Positions 1 to 5,811 of a stretch of 7,938 nt of DNA are shown here, in pieces. The stretch spans positions 1 through 7,938 of the forward strand of contig JANTGU010000093.1 in assembly GCA_024762735.1 (NCBI GenBank), read 5' to 3'. Below the pieces are notes generated by a model. That model was not told the origin of the DNA. It saw only the letters and a program-made list of their open reading frames with translations, and ran no database searches. Made by a program: the position numbers and the translations under genes. This DNA comes from Bacteroidales bacterium. GTDB lineage: Bacteria; Bacteroidota; Bacteroidia; Bacteroidales; F082. Each line of letters begins with the position of its first letter. The stretch's first letter is position 1.

Positions 1-660
1 GAAGGGTTTTTCCACCTGCTGGTAAACATGGTTATGCTCTATTTTGGAAGCATGCTCTTTTTAGAATACCTGAGCCAGAAAAAATTATTGTTGACTTACC
101 TGCTGGGAGGTCTGGCAGGGGCGTTCTTTTTTGTTGCCGCCTTTAACATTTTTCCGGCCTTCGAGGGGATCAAACAGGGCGCTTACGCATTGGGCGCTTC
201 GGCTTCGGTGCTGGCCATTTTCATCGCTATATCTACTTATGTGCCCGATTACGTGGTGCACCTTTTTCTTTTTGGAAGGGTGAAAATGAAATACCTGGCC
301 ATTGCCTTTGTGGCTATTGACTTGTTAAGCATTCAAAGCGGTAACCCCGGCGGACACATTGCTCATTTAGGGGGTGCTTTGTGGGGGTTTGTTTACGCGC
401 TGTCGCTTAGAAGGGGCAATAACCTGTTGGGTTTTTTTGATCGTATCAGGATGCCTTCATTTGGCAAAAGAGCAAAATACTCGAAGTTTGATACTTCACG
501 CCCATCGTCGGGGCGCCCCATGAACGATGAGGAGTACAGTAAAAAAAGAGCCGCCTCACAGCACGAGGTAGATAAAATTTTAGATAAAATAGCCAGGTCG
601 GGCTACGCGAGTCTGACAAAGGCCGAGAAAGACCTGCTGTTCAGGTCCAGTAAAAACTAG
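1..660 (+). CDS. Rhomboid family intramembrane serine protease, C-terminal part (5' end outside window)
   Basis: The frame is open from base 1, so the gene starts upstream; 219 residues are present and roughly the first transmembrane segment is missing. The product should sit in the inner membrane and cut transmembrane helices of substrate proteins. Visible family marks, counted from base 1: an HLLVN stretch (His5, Asn9) matching the oxyanion-hole His/Asn of rhomboids; the active-site Gly-Ala-Ser motif with catalytic Ser67 (codon 199-201); and the AHLGG motif with catalytic His122 (codon 364-366), followed by a GALWGF helix. Hydrophobic segments separate these motifs. After the last helix comes a basic linker and a charged tail (DEEYSKK, then ILDKIARSGYASLTKAEKDL) that I associate with Bacteroidetes rhomboids; its role is unknown to me. 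The next gene starts 12 bp after the stop, so the two are probably co-transcribed. Family assignment is firm; the substrate cannot be inferred. Confidence 0.93.
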   Translation, partial: EGFFHLLVNMVMLYFGSMLFLEYLSQKKLLLTYLLGGLAGAFFFVAAFNIFPAFEGIKQGAYALGASASVLAIFIAISTYVPDYVVHLFLFGRVKMKYLAIAFVAIDLLSIQSGNPGGHIAHLGGALWGFVYALSLRRGNNLLGFFDRIRMPSFGKRAKYSKFDTSRPSSGRPMNDEEYSKKRAASQHEVDKILDKIARSGYASLTKAEKDLLFRSSKN

Positions 661-672
661 TACATCGGATGC

Positions 673-1704
673 ATGCGTAAACTATTGATCAAACTACTTT
701 GGACTTTAAATCTATTGGCTGCGCTGGCATTGGTGGGTGCTTATCTGTCACCCTACATCAACCCCAACCACGTTAGCCTGTTCGCGTTTCTTGGACTTAG
801 CTATCCCATCTTGTTGTATCTGAATCTGTCTTTCGTGCTGGTTTGGCTTCTGGTTAAACGTAAAATGGCGCTGTTGTCGTTGCTGTTGCTTTTGGCAGGT
901 TATCCTATGTTGCACAAGTATGTACGATTGTTTCCTGCTAAAACCACCAATACGCACAACGGTTTGAAGGTTATGAGTTATAACATCCGCAATTTTCAAC
1001 AGCTGGGGAAGAAAAATAAAAGATCGACCAAGGAAGCCATGGTAAAGCTGATAGCGCAACGAAACCCTGATATTGTCTGCTTTCAGGAGTTCCCAAAAAC
1101 ACACAAAAACCCACAGGATGAGTTGAATCTTACTATGCCATCGTACGGCCAGGGTGCCAACCTTATTTACACGGGTTTGAAAGTGATTAAGCAGGGGATT
1201 GTCATCAACAACGAAGACAACAAATTCGGGGTATATGCCGATGTGCTTTTTCAAGAAGATACCATCCGCGTGTTCAGTGTGCAACTGTTGTCCTACAGTG
1301 TTTCCAACGAGCTGGAACAGTACGATAAAGATCAGAAGCTGAATCGTAAACGGTTTATCTTTTCCATTGCTGCCAAGTTGAATAGCGGCTTTACACGTCG
1401 GGTGCGCGAAACAGAAACCTTGTCAAAGGCCATTGCCCGGTCGCCCTATCCCGTGATCGTTTGTGGCGATTTTAATGATCCTCCTGCTTCGTTTACCTAC
1501 AACCAAATTATCTCCAACCATTTAAGCGACGCTTTTGTGGAAAGTGGCAGCGGTTTTGGCAATACCTATTTTTGGACCTTTCCTAAAGTGCGCATCGACT
1601 ACATTTTGGCTTCCGAAGCGTTTAATCTTTACAACTATCACGTGCTCAAAACCAATCTTTCCGATCACCTGCCGGTAGAGGCTTTTCTTACGATGGAAAA
1701 GTAG
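673..1704 (+). CDS. Membrane-anchored endonuclease/exonuclease/phosphatase (EEP) family protein
   Basis: This 343-residue protein has an N-terminal membrane part (hydrophobic segments about 7-28, 36-60 and 65-81) and an EEP (DNase I/APE1-like) domain from about residue 98 to the end. EEP motifs appear in order: SYNIR with metal/phosphate-site Asn104; the metal-binding Glu139 in CFQE; CGDFN with Asp266 and Asn268; RIDYI with Asp309; and the closing SDHLP with Asp331 and catalytic His332. The family hydrolyses phosphodiesters in nucleic acids, or in lipids and nucleotides in other members; the substrate cannot be told here. One oddity is that the strand that normally reads V-x-V-H-L reads VFSVQL, so the usual His (DNase I His134-like) appears to be Gln204. 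The ATG at 673 fits the membrane start and leaves 12 bp after the rhomboid stop; there is no convincing Shine-Dalgarno sequence, which is normal for this phylum. Rhomboid-EEP gene pairs are, from memory, recurrent in Bacteroidetes. Confidence 0.9.
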   Translation: MRKLLIKLLWTLNLLAALALVGAYLSPYINPNHVSLFAFLGLSYPILLYLNLSFVLVWLLVKRKMALLSLLLLLAGYPMLHKYVRLFPAKTTNTHNGLKVMSYNIRNFQQLGKKNKRSTKEAMVKLIAQRNPDIVCFQEFPKTHKNPQDELNLTMPSYGQGANLIYTGLKVIKQGIVINNEDNKFGVYADVLFQEDTIRVFSVQLLSYSVSNELEQYDKDQKLNRKRFIFSIAAKLNSGFTRRVRETETLSKAIARSPYPVIVCGDFNDPPASFTYNQIISNHLSDAFVESGSGFGNTYFWTFPKVRIDYILASEAFNLYNYHVLKTNLSDHLPVEAFLTMEK

Positions 1705-1756
1705 AACACGTTAAGGTGTCTTGCAGAGAATATTGGATGTTGTTTGAGTGTTCCTC

Positions 1757-1790
1757 GTTGAAAGTAAACTTTGTGTTTACTAATGACAAC
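1757..1790 (+). other. Hairpin downstream of the EEP gene, possible weak transcript end
   Basis: AGTAAAC (1763-1769) pairs perfectly with GTTTACT (1775-1781) around a 5-base loop. GTTG (1757-1760) can add four pairs with CAAC (1787-1790) across an unequal internal loop. It lies 52 bp past the EEP stop codon, where a transcript end would be expected. The stem is AT-rich and no T-run follows, so it is not a canonical intrinsic terminator; it could be a 3'-end stabilising hairpin or chance. Confidence 0.3.
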
Positions 1791-1947
1791 AATGCTCGGG
1801 GTGAATCCGTGATACTGATTCAACATAAGGTTTTGACACCCTGAGCCTGTCATCAGCTTCCGTATTTCTTAATTCGGCTTCGTGGCAACGAGAAGGCGTG
1901 CTGGCAAAATTTCTTCGAGTGTTCTGTAAAAACCTTCACATTAAAAT

Positions 1948-1975
1948 CTGATGTCAAATTTTTTTTGTAGCTTTG
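1948..1975 (+). promoter_or_regulatory. Bacteroidetes-type promoter for cheD and the hybrid kinase
   Basis: TAGCTTTG at 1968-1975 is a perfect match to the phylum's -7 consensus TAnnTTTG. The -33 TTG element is poor: only CTG at 1948-1950, 17 bases upstream, is in range. Transcription would begin near 1980-1983, giving a leader of about 30 nt before the cheD ATG. An AT-rich run (T-tract 1959-1966) lies directly upstream of the box. The box and its position support the call; the weak -33 suggests modest or activator-aided expression. Confidence 0.6.
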
Positions 1976-2012
1976 AGGCAGGATTAAACGGCGGATATTT
2001 ATTTTACACAGG

Positions 2013-2585
2013 ATGAATATTATTGACGGGCATACAACTTATGTTTCGGTGGGGGAGGTAGTGGTTAGCAGCAAAAATGAGTGGCTCATTGCCACCCCCT
2101 TGGGCTCGTGCGTGGCGGTAATTGCGTACGACACTGTAACAAAAACTGGGGGTATGGCACATGTGATGCTTCCGGGAGAGTCGTTTTTTGTAAAGAAATC
2201 GGACAACAGGCTGCGCTATGCTGCCGATGCTATCGAACATTTGTTTGCCGGCATGGAGCAAAAGGGTGTTACCTGTGAAAATATTGACGTCTGCCTGGTG
2301 GGTGGTGCCAACGTGTTAAAAAAGAAACATGATGCCATCGCCCTCGAGGTGGCCAACAGTGTATTAAATATTATCGTTAAAAAGCAAAAGGTACTGCATG
2401 CGGCGGTGCTGGGAGGATACGAACGACATACAGCCTCCTTGAATGTTGCTACCGGTACGGTTTATTACACCATGGGCGACAGCCCTGAAACAGTGCTTTG
2501 TAAATTTGGGCTGGATGGAAAGGTTAAGCGTGAAAAAATTGTAAACATTGATAGAAAGGTTTTTGAGCATGAGAAAAAAACATGA
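2013..2585 (+). CDS. cheD: CheD, chemoreceptor glutamine deamidase
   Basis: The protein has 190 residues, slightly longer than the usual 150-170. CheD proteins hydrolyse specific glutamine side chains of chemoreceptors to glutamate in the cytoplasm, and in Bacillus-type systems also bind CheC. Family marks are the LGSCVAV signature with nucleophile Cys33, the GGMAHVMLP stretch with catalytic His50, a Thr28 just before the Cys loop (close to, but perhaps one position off, the third catalytic residue), VGGAN near 97-100, and GG-x-E-R-H with a following TG turn near 134-148. The catalytic Cys and His are present, so it should be active. The ATG at 2013 follows an in-range promoter. No CheC, CheR, CheB, CheA, CheW or receptor gene is visible. 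Instead its last 17 bases overlap the hybrid kinase start, implying translational coupling and a shared function. Family call is firm; that the target is the kinase is inference. Confidence 0.93.
   Translation: MNIIDGHTTYVSVGEVVVSSKNEWLIATPLGSCVAVIAYDTVTKTGGMAHVMLPGESFFVKKSDNRLRYAADAIEHLFAGMEQKGVTCENIDVCLVGGANVLKKKHDAIALEVANSVLNIIVKKQKVLHAAVLGGYERHTASLNVATGTVYYTMGDSPETVLCKFGLDGKVKREKIVNIDRKVFEHEKKT
2553..2559 (+). promoter_or_regulatory. Candidate ribosome binding site that favours the ATG at 2569
   Basis: AGAAAGG lies 9 bases before the ATG at 2569, inside the end of cheD. The longer in-frame reading would start at a TTG (2548) with no such sequence in front of it. This supports the ATG as the kinase start. 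Because Bacteroidetes rely little on Shine-Dalgarno pairing, the evidence is only supportive. Confidence 0.4.
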
Positions 2586-5529
2586 TATCCATGAGGGTAA
2601 TACAGTAAATTTTAATCAGTTTAAAACCATTTTTAATGCTGCCGCCAATGGTATGCGCCTGATTGATTATAATTTTAATGTTCAAGTGGTCAACGAGGCA
2701 TTTCTCAATTTGATTCACCTAAACGAAGACCAGGTGGTGGGCCAAAAATGCTACGATGTATTTCATTCACCATTATGTAATACTGATAAGTGCCCCGTGG
2801 TAAAGCTAAAAAAATATCCTGCCAAAAAGTACAGTGTTGAAACGGTGAAGCAAAATACAAATGGGCAAAAAATACCCGTTTTGCTGTCTGCCGTTTCATT
2901 TAACGATGCGAATAACCAACCCATAGGTATTGTGGAGGATTTTACTGATCTAACCCGATGGAAAGAGCTGGAGGGTAAGTTAAAAGCCTATAACCAGCAA
3001 CTTCATGCTTCCAATCAACAATTACAGGCTTCCGATCAGCAACTCCGGGCTGCCATTCAACAGCTGCAGGCAACCGAGCAGCAACTGCGCGCGGCTAACC
3101 AACAACTTGTCGCGGCTGAAATGCAGGCCCGCTTAAATGCTGTTAAATACAAGGCATTATTCGACGGGCTTAACGATGCCGCGTTCGTCCATCCATATAA
3201 ATCCGGGGGATTTGGTAAGTTCGTGGAGGTTAACGAGGTGGCCATTAAAAAACTGGGTTACTCCCGCGAGGAGTTTATGCAGCTGTCGCCGGCCGATATC
3301 AGTTCCCACGATGATGCGCTGTTGCAAGGCAGCCCTAAGCACAGAGGAACCCTTGCAGAAAACGGGTTCTCGGTATTTGAAGCGGTTCATATAGCCAAAG
3401 ATGGCACTAAAATACCCGTGGAAATCAGCTCGAGGCTGTTCGAATACAACAACGAAAAACACATCCTTTCGGTGGCTCGCGATATATCTGACAGAAAAAA
3501 AGCGGAGGCAGAACTCTCCAAACTCTCGACCGCCGTTAGCCAAAGCCCTGCCCTGGTGGGAATTACCGATTTGGATGGTAATATCGAATATGTTAACCCT
3601 AAAATCGAAGCGGTAACAGGCTACACTTTGTCGGAATTGAAAGGCGAAAATTTCAGAATTCTGAAGTCGGGTGAGCAGCCCTTTGAAATGTATCAGGAGC
3701 TATGGAAAACCATTTCCTCCGGCAAAAACTGGAGGGGAGAGTTTAGTAATAAAAAGAAAAATGGGGAGCTGTACTGGGAATCTGCCCTTATTTCACCGGT
3801 TACTGACAGCCAGGGAAAGATTACCCATTACATTAAAATAGCCGAAGATATTACTGATAAAAAACACAAGGAGCTAATCCAAAAAATTATCTACAACCTA
3901 TCCAACGCGGTCATTACCACTACCAACATGGAGGAGTTTGCCCATGTGGTTAAAAATGAGCTCTCGAGGGTTATTGAAACCGCCAACTTTTACATCGCCC
4001 TGTACGATGATGAAACCGATACCTTTACCATGGCGTCGCATTTTGATGAAAAGGATTCTTTTAAGAGATTTCCTGCTGCCAAAACCTTAACGGGATATGT
4101 CCAGCGAACCAAACAAACGGTGGTGGCTGACAAGGCAAAACAGAAGGAGCTGGAAGCGCTGGGCGAGATTGATTTGGTAGGCACACCCTCAAAAATATGG
4201 ATTGGGGTGCCACTGATGATCGACAACCAGTGCATTGGTGTGGTGGCGGTGCAGAGCTATAAAGCTGCCGGGGCTTTCGATCAATCGGATATCGAGATGC
4301 TGGAGATTGTCGCCCGTCAGATTAGTATTTCCATTAACAGGAAAAAACAGGAGGAAGAGCTGCGTGAAGCCCTTGACAAAGCACAGGAGAGCGACCGGTT
4401 AAAAACAGCATTCCTTACCAACATGAGTCACGAGATACGAACCCCCATGAACGGAATCCTGGGATTTACAAACTTGCTGAAAGAGGCCGATTTCTCCGAG
4501 ATGGAAAAAGAAGAGTTTATCAACAATATTTTGGCCAGCGGTGAGCGGCTGCTGAACACGGTAAACGATATAGTTGATATTTCTAAAATAGAAGCAGGGC
4601 AGATGCCCGTGTCAATGTCGGAGGTGTCCATCGACAAACTGTTAAAGGAAATTCACTCCTTTTTTGAATATCAGGCCGAAAAGAAAGGGTTACTGCTCAA
4701 AACCATGCTGCACGATAGTGGCAGTGAAGAGGTTGTGCTGACCGACGAGGCAAAACTCCATGGTATCCTGACCAACCTGATACGCAATGCCATCAAGTTT
4801 ACCGAAAAGGGAGGCATCCTGGTTGGCTATTCCACCGTGGTTCATGACGACAGAAGCGAAATTGAGTTTTTCGTCGAGGATACAGGCATAGGCATACCGG
4901 CCGACAGACAGCAAGCCGTTTTCGATAGGTTTGTCCAGGCTGATATTGCCGACACCAGGGTTTTTGAGGGTTCAGGCCTGGGGTTGGCCATCTCAAAGGC
5001 TTATGTTGAAATGCTGGGGGGCACCATCAACGTGGAATCGGAAGAAGGAAAGGGCTCCCGTTTTACCTTTACCATCCCGTACCGTACCGGCGATGAGGAA
5101 GATTCAGAGGCTCTGCCCGTTGATTCAGAAAAGAATGAAGAAAAAAAATTAGTCTCCGATTTGGATATGCTGGTGGTGGAGGATGAGGAAGTTAGCACCG
5201 AATACCTGAAAGCGGTGTTGAAGAAAAGTTTCCGGAACCTCTATTTTGCCCAAAATGGATTGGAAGCCGTTGAAATGGTAAAACAACATCCCGAAATCAG
5301 TATCGTGCTGATGGATATAAAAATGCCGGTAATGGGAGGATATGAGGCTACCCGCGAGATTAGAAAATTTAATAATAAGGTGTACATCATCGCTCAAACA
5401 GCTTACGCTTTAACGGGTGACCGTGAAAAAGCCCTCGAGGCAGGTTGCAACGACTACATCACCAAACCGATTAATAAAAACGAGCTGCTGCAAAAAATTA
5501 ACAAGTTTCTGGAAAGCAGTAAAAAATAG
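2569..5529 (+). CDS. Soluble hybrid histidine kinase: PAS - Gln-rich coiled coil - PAS - PAS - GAF - HisKA - HATPase - REC
   Basis: Numbering is from the ATG at 2569 (986 residues); a TTG seven codons earlier is possible but less likely. Domains: PAS1 about 13-128, with three cysteines (61, 70, 75); a heptad coiled coil of six QQL repeats 142-183; PAS2 about 191-311; PAS3 about 316-433; GAF about 437-590; HisKA with phospho-acceptor His621 in the MSHEIRTPMNG box; HATPase_c with N-box Asn736/Asn740 (NLIRNAIKFT), G1 box EDTGIGIP (770-777) and G2 box GSGLGL (801-806); and a C-terminal REC with acidic Glu871/Asp872, phospho-acceptor Asp916 (LMDIKMP), Thr944 and Lys966. All catalytic residues are present. 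There is no membrane segment, so it should sense cytoplasmic signals, or act within a receptor-like array. The REC ending implies transfer onward to a separate Hpt protein or an intramolecular brake; no Hpt or response regulator is in the window. It overlaps cheD by 17 bases. The ligand is unknown. Confidence 0.93.
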   Translation: MRKKHDIHEGNTVNFNQFKTIFNAAANGMRLIDYNFNVQVVNEAFLNLIHLNEDQVVGQKCYDVFHSPLCNTDKCPVVKLKKYPAKKYSVETVKQNTNGQKIPVLLSAVSFNDANNQPIGIVEDFTDLTRWKELEGKLKAYNQQLHASNQQLQASDQQLRAAIQQLQATEQQLRAANQQLVAAEMQARLNAVKYKALFDGLNDAAFVHPYKSGGFGKFVEVNEVAIKKLGYSREEFMQLSPADISSHDDALLQGSPKHRGTLAENGFSVFEAVHIAKDGTKIPVEISSRLFEYNNEKHILSVARDISDRKKAEAELSKLSTAVSQSPALVGITDLDGNIEYVNPKIEAVTGYTLSELKGENFRILKSGEQPFEMYQELWKTISSGKNWRGEFSNKKKNGELYWESALISPVTDSQGKITHYIKIAEDITDKKHKELIQKIIYNLSNAVITTTNMEEFAHVVKNELSRVIETANFYIALYDDETDTFTMASHFDEKDSFKRFPAAKTLTGYVQRTKQTVVADKAKQKELEALGEIDLVGTPSKIWIGVPLMIDNQCIGVVAVQSYKAAGAFDQSDIEMLEIVARQISISINRKKQEEELREALDKAQESDRLKTAFLTNMSHEIRTPMNGILGFTNLLKEADFSEMEKEEFINNILASGERLLNTVNDIVDISKIEAGQMPVSMSEVSIDKLLKEIHSFFEYQAEKKGLLLKTMLHDSGSEEVVLTDEAKLHGILTNLIRNAIKFTEKGGILVGYSTVVHDDRSEIEFFVEDTGIGIPADRQQAVFDRFVQADIADTRVFEGSGLGLAISKAYVEMLGGTINVESEEGKGSRFTFTIPYRTGDEEDSEALPVDSEKNEEKKLVSDLDMLVVEDEEVSTEYLKAVLKKSFRNLYFAQNGLEAVEMVKQHPEISIVLMDIKMPVMGGYEATREIRKFNNKVYIIAQTAYALTGDREKALEAGCNDYITKPINKNELLQKINKFLESSKK
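2992..3117 (+). repeat. Six in-frame 21-bp repeats encoding a Gln-Gln-Leu heptad coiled coil
   Basis: Six back-to-back seven-residue units of the form x-Q-Q-L-x-A-(S/A/T) encode residues 142-183 of the hybrid kinase, between PAS1 and PAS2. Gln-Gln-Leu is invariant in all six (Gln pairs at 143/144, 150/151, 157/158, 164/165, 171/172, 178/179). Leu and the seventh-position Ala/Ser/Thr form the a/d-type stripe of a tightly packed helix pair. The 21-base units differ at many third positions (CAG/CAA, CTT/TTA/CTC/CTG), so the protein pattern has been kept while the DNA drifted. It probably serves as a dimeric signalling helix between sensor domains. Confidence 0.85.
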
Positions 5530-5546
5530 GAATTAGCCAGTATATG

Positions 5547-5587
5547 CCATCCGGTTTGCGCGACAAAACCATGGGTTGCTTTTCTTA
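5547..5587 (+). terminator. Possible intrinsic terminator of the cheD-kinase operon
   Basis: CCAT (5547-5550) and GGTTT (5553-5557) pair with AAACC (5566-5570) and ATGG (5571-5574), giving nine pairs with a two-base bulge and an 8-base loop. A T-rich stretch (CTTTTCTT, 5579-5586) follows after a few bases. It starts 17 bp past the kinase stop. The stem is modest and the T-run is interrupted and slightly displaced, so this is a moderate call. It overlaps the -33 element of the next promoter. Confidence 0.4.
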
Positions 5588-5606
5588 TTGAATTGTTTTA
5601 CCTTTG
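5576..5606 (+). promoter_or_regulatory. Bacteroidetes-type promoter for the 7-TM/PAS sensor gene
   Basis: TACCTTTG (5599-5606) matches the TAnnTTTG -7 consensus exactly, and a TTG at 5576-5578 lies 20 bases upstream, within the usual spacing for the -33 element. The start point would fall near 5611-5614. That leaves an unusually long leader of about 200 nt before the ATG at 5812, which contains the palindrome and the foldable region described separately. Confidence 0.6.
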
Positions 5607-5610
5607 AGCC

Positions 5611-5625
5611 ATCACCTGAGGTGAT
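5611..5625 (+). promoter_or_regulatory. Perfect 6-bp inverted repeat at the predicted transcription start
   Basis: ATCACC (5611-5616) and GGTGAT (5620-5625) flank a TGA spacer. It sits 5 bases after the -7 box, so it could be an operator bound by a dimeric regulator or a 5'-end hairpin of the transcript. The sequence does not decide between these, and no regulator gene is nearby. Confidence 0.35.
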
Positions 5626-5671
5626 AATATACTGTATCGCGTCAGATAGTAATAACATAATAATACAGAAT

Positions 5672-5792
5672 CTGCTCCTTAAAAACAGCAAGGCATATTA
5701 TGTTGATGGGCAAGCTAACCGCTTGATGCAACTTTGAGAAGACTGAATATGCACCATTGCCCTGATAGAATTCCTGCTGATTTAAGGAGCGG
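5672..5792 (+). promoter_or_regulatory. Strongly foldable 5' leader, candidate cis-regulatory RNA
   Basis: Nested complementary segments form a long closed structure. The outer stem pairs 5672-5683 with 5781-5792 (12 pairs, one G-U). CAGCA 5686-5690 pairs with TGCTG 5775-5779. GCATATT 5693-5699 pairs with AATATGC 5746-5752. GTTG 5702-5705 pairs with CAAC 5729-5732, and CAAGC 5711-5715 with GCTTG 5721-5725. GGGCAA (5708-5713) could alternatively meet TTGCCC (5757-5762), a possible pseudoknot or switch. The element ends 19 bases before the sensor gene's ATG. The outer 3' arm contains AAGGAG, which the fold would bury, though it lies 22 bases from the ATG, too far for a normal ribosome site. I do not recognise a known riboswitch class. 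A small inverted-repeat (MITE-like) element is an alternative, but no target-site duplication is visible. Confidence 0.45.
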
Positions 5793-5811
5793 CTAAACCT
5801 ATTAAATCATC

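Larger units (their letters stand above)
1705..2012. other. Non-coding gap between the EEP gene and cheD
   Basis: This 308-bp stretch has no credible gene on either strand. It holds a small hairpin (1757-1790), a weak 6-bp inverted repeat (1802-1807 with 1817-1822), a GC-richer phrase (1835-1851) that resembles dispersed intergenic repeats, and the cheD promoter at its right end. A GGTGTC at 1715-1720 can pair with GACACC at 1835-1840, but at that distance this may be chance. Between about 1852 and 1945 I see nothing further. Confidence 0.6.

Noticed and set aside
748..1284. 178-codon open frame on the - strand
   Set aside because: It lies wholly inside the EEP gene, has no recognisable motif or start signal, and the + strand product carries all the family motifs.
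1802..1822. TGAATC/GATTCA inverted repeat as a terminator
   Set aside because: Only six weak pairs, a 9-base loop and no T-run; expected by chance in AT-rich intergenic DNA.
2548..2568. TTG at 2548 as the kinase start
   Set aside because: It would add seven residues with no motif, lacks a ribosome site and is a rare start codon; the ATG at 2569 has AGAAAGG at suitable spacing.
2992..3117. CRISPR array or recent tandem repeat
   Set aside because: The units are in-frame, contiguous without spacers, differ at many third codon positions and encode a regular coiled coil within a coding gene.
3157..3543. 128-codon open frame on the - strand inside the hybrid kinase
   Set aside because: It is antisense to PAS2/PAS3, which are clearly coding; its translation shows no domain.
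5784..5789. AAGGAG as the ribosome binding site of the 7-TM/PAS gene
   Set aside because: It is 22 bases from the ATG at 5812, with an in-frame stop (5803) between and no alternative start at proper spacing.
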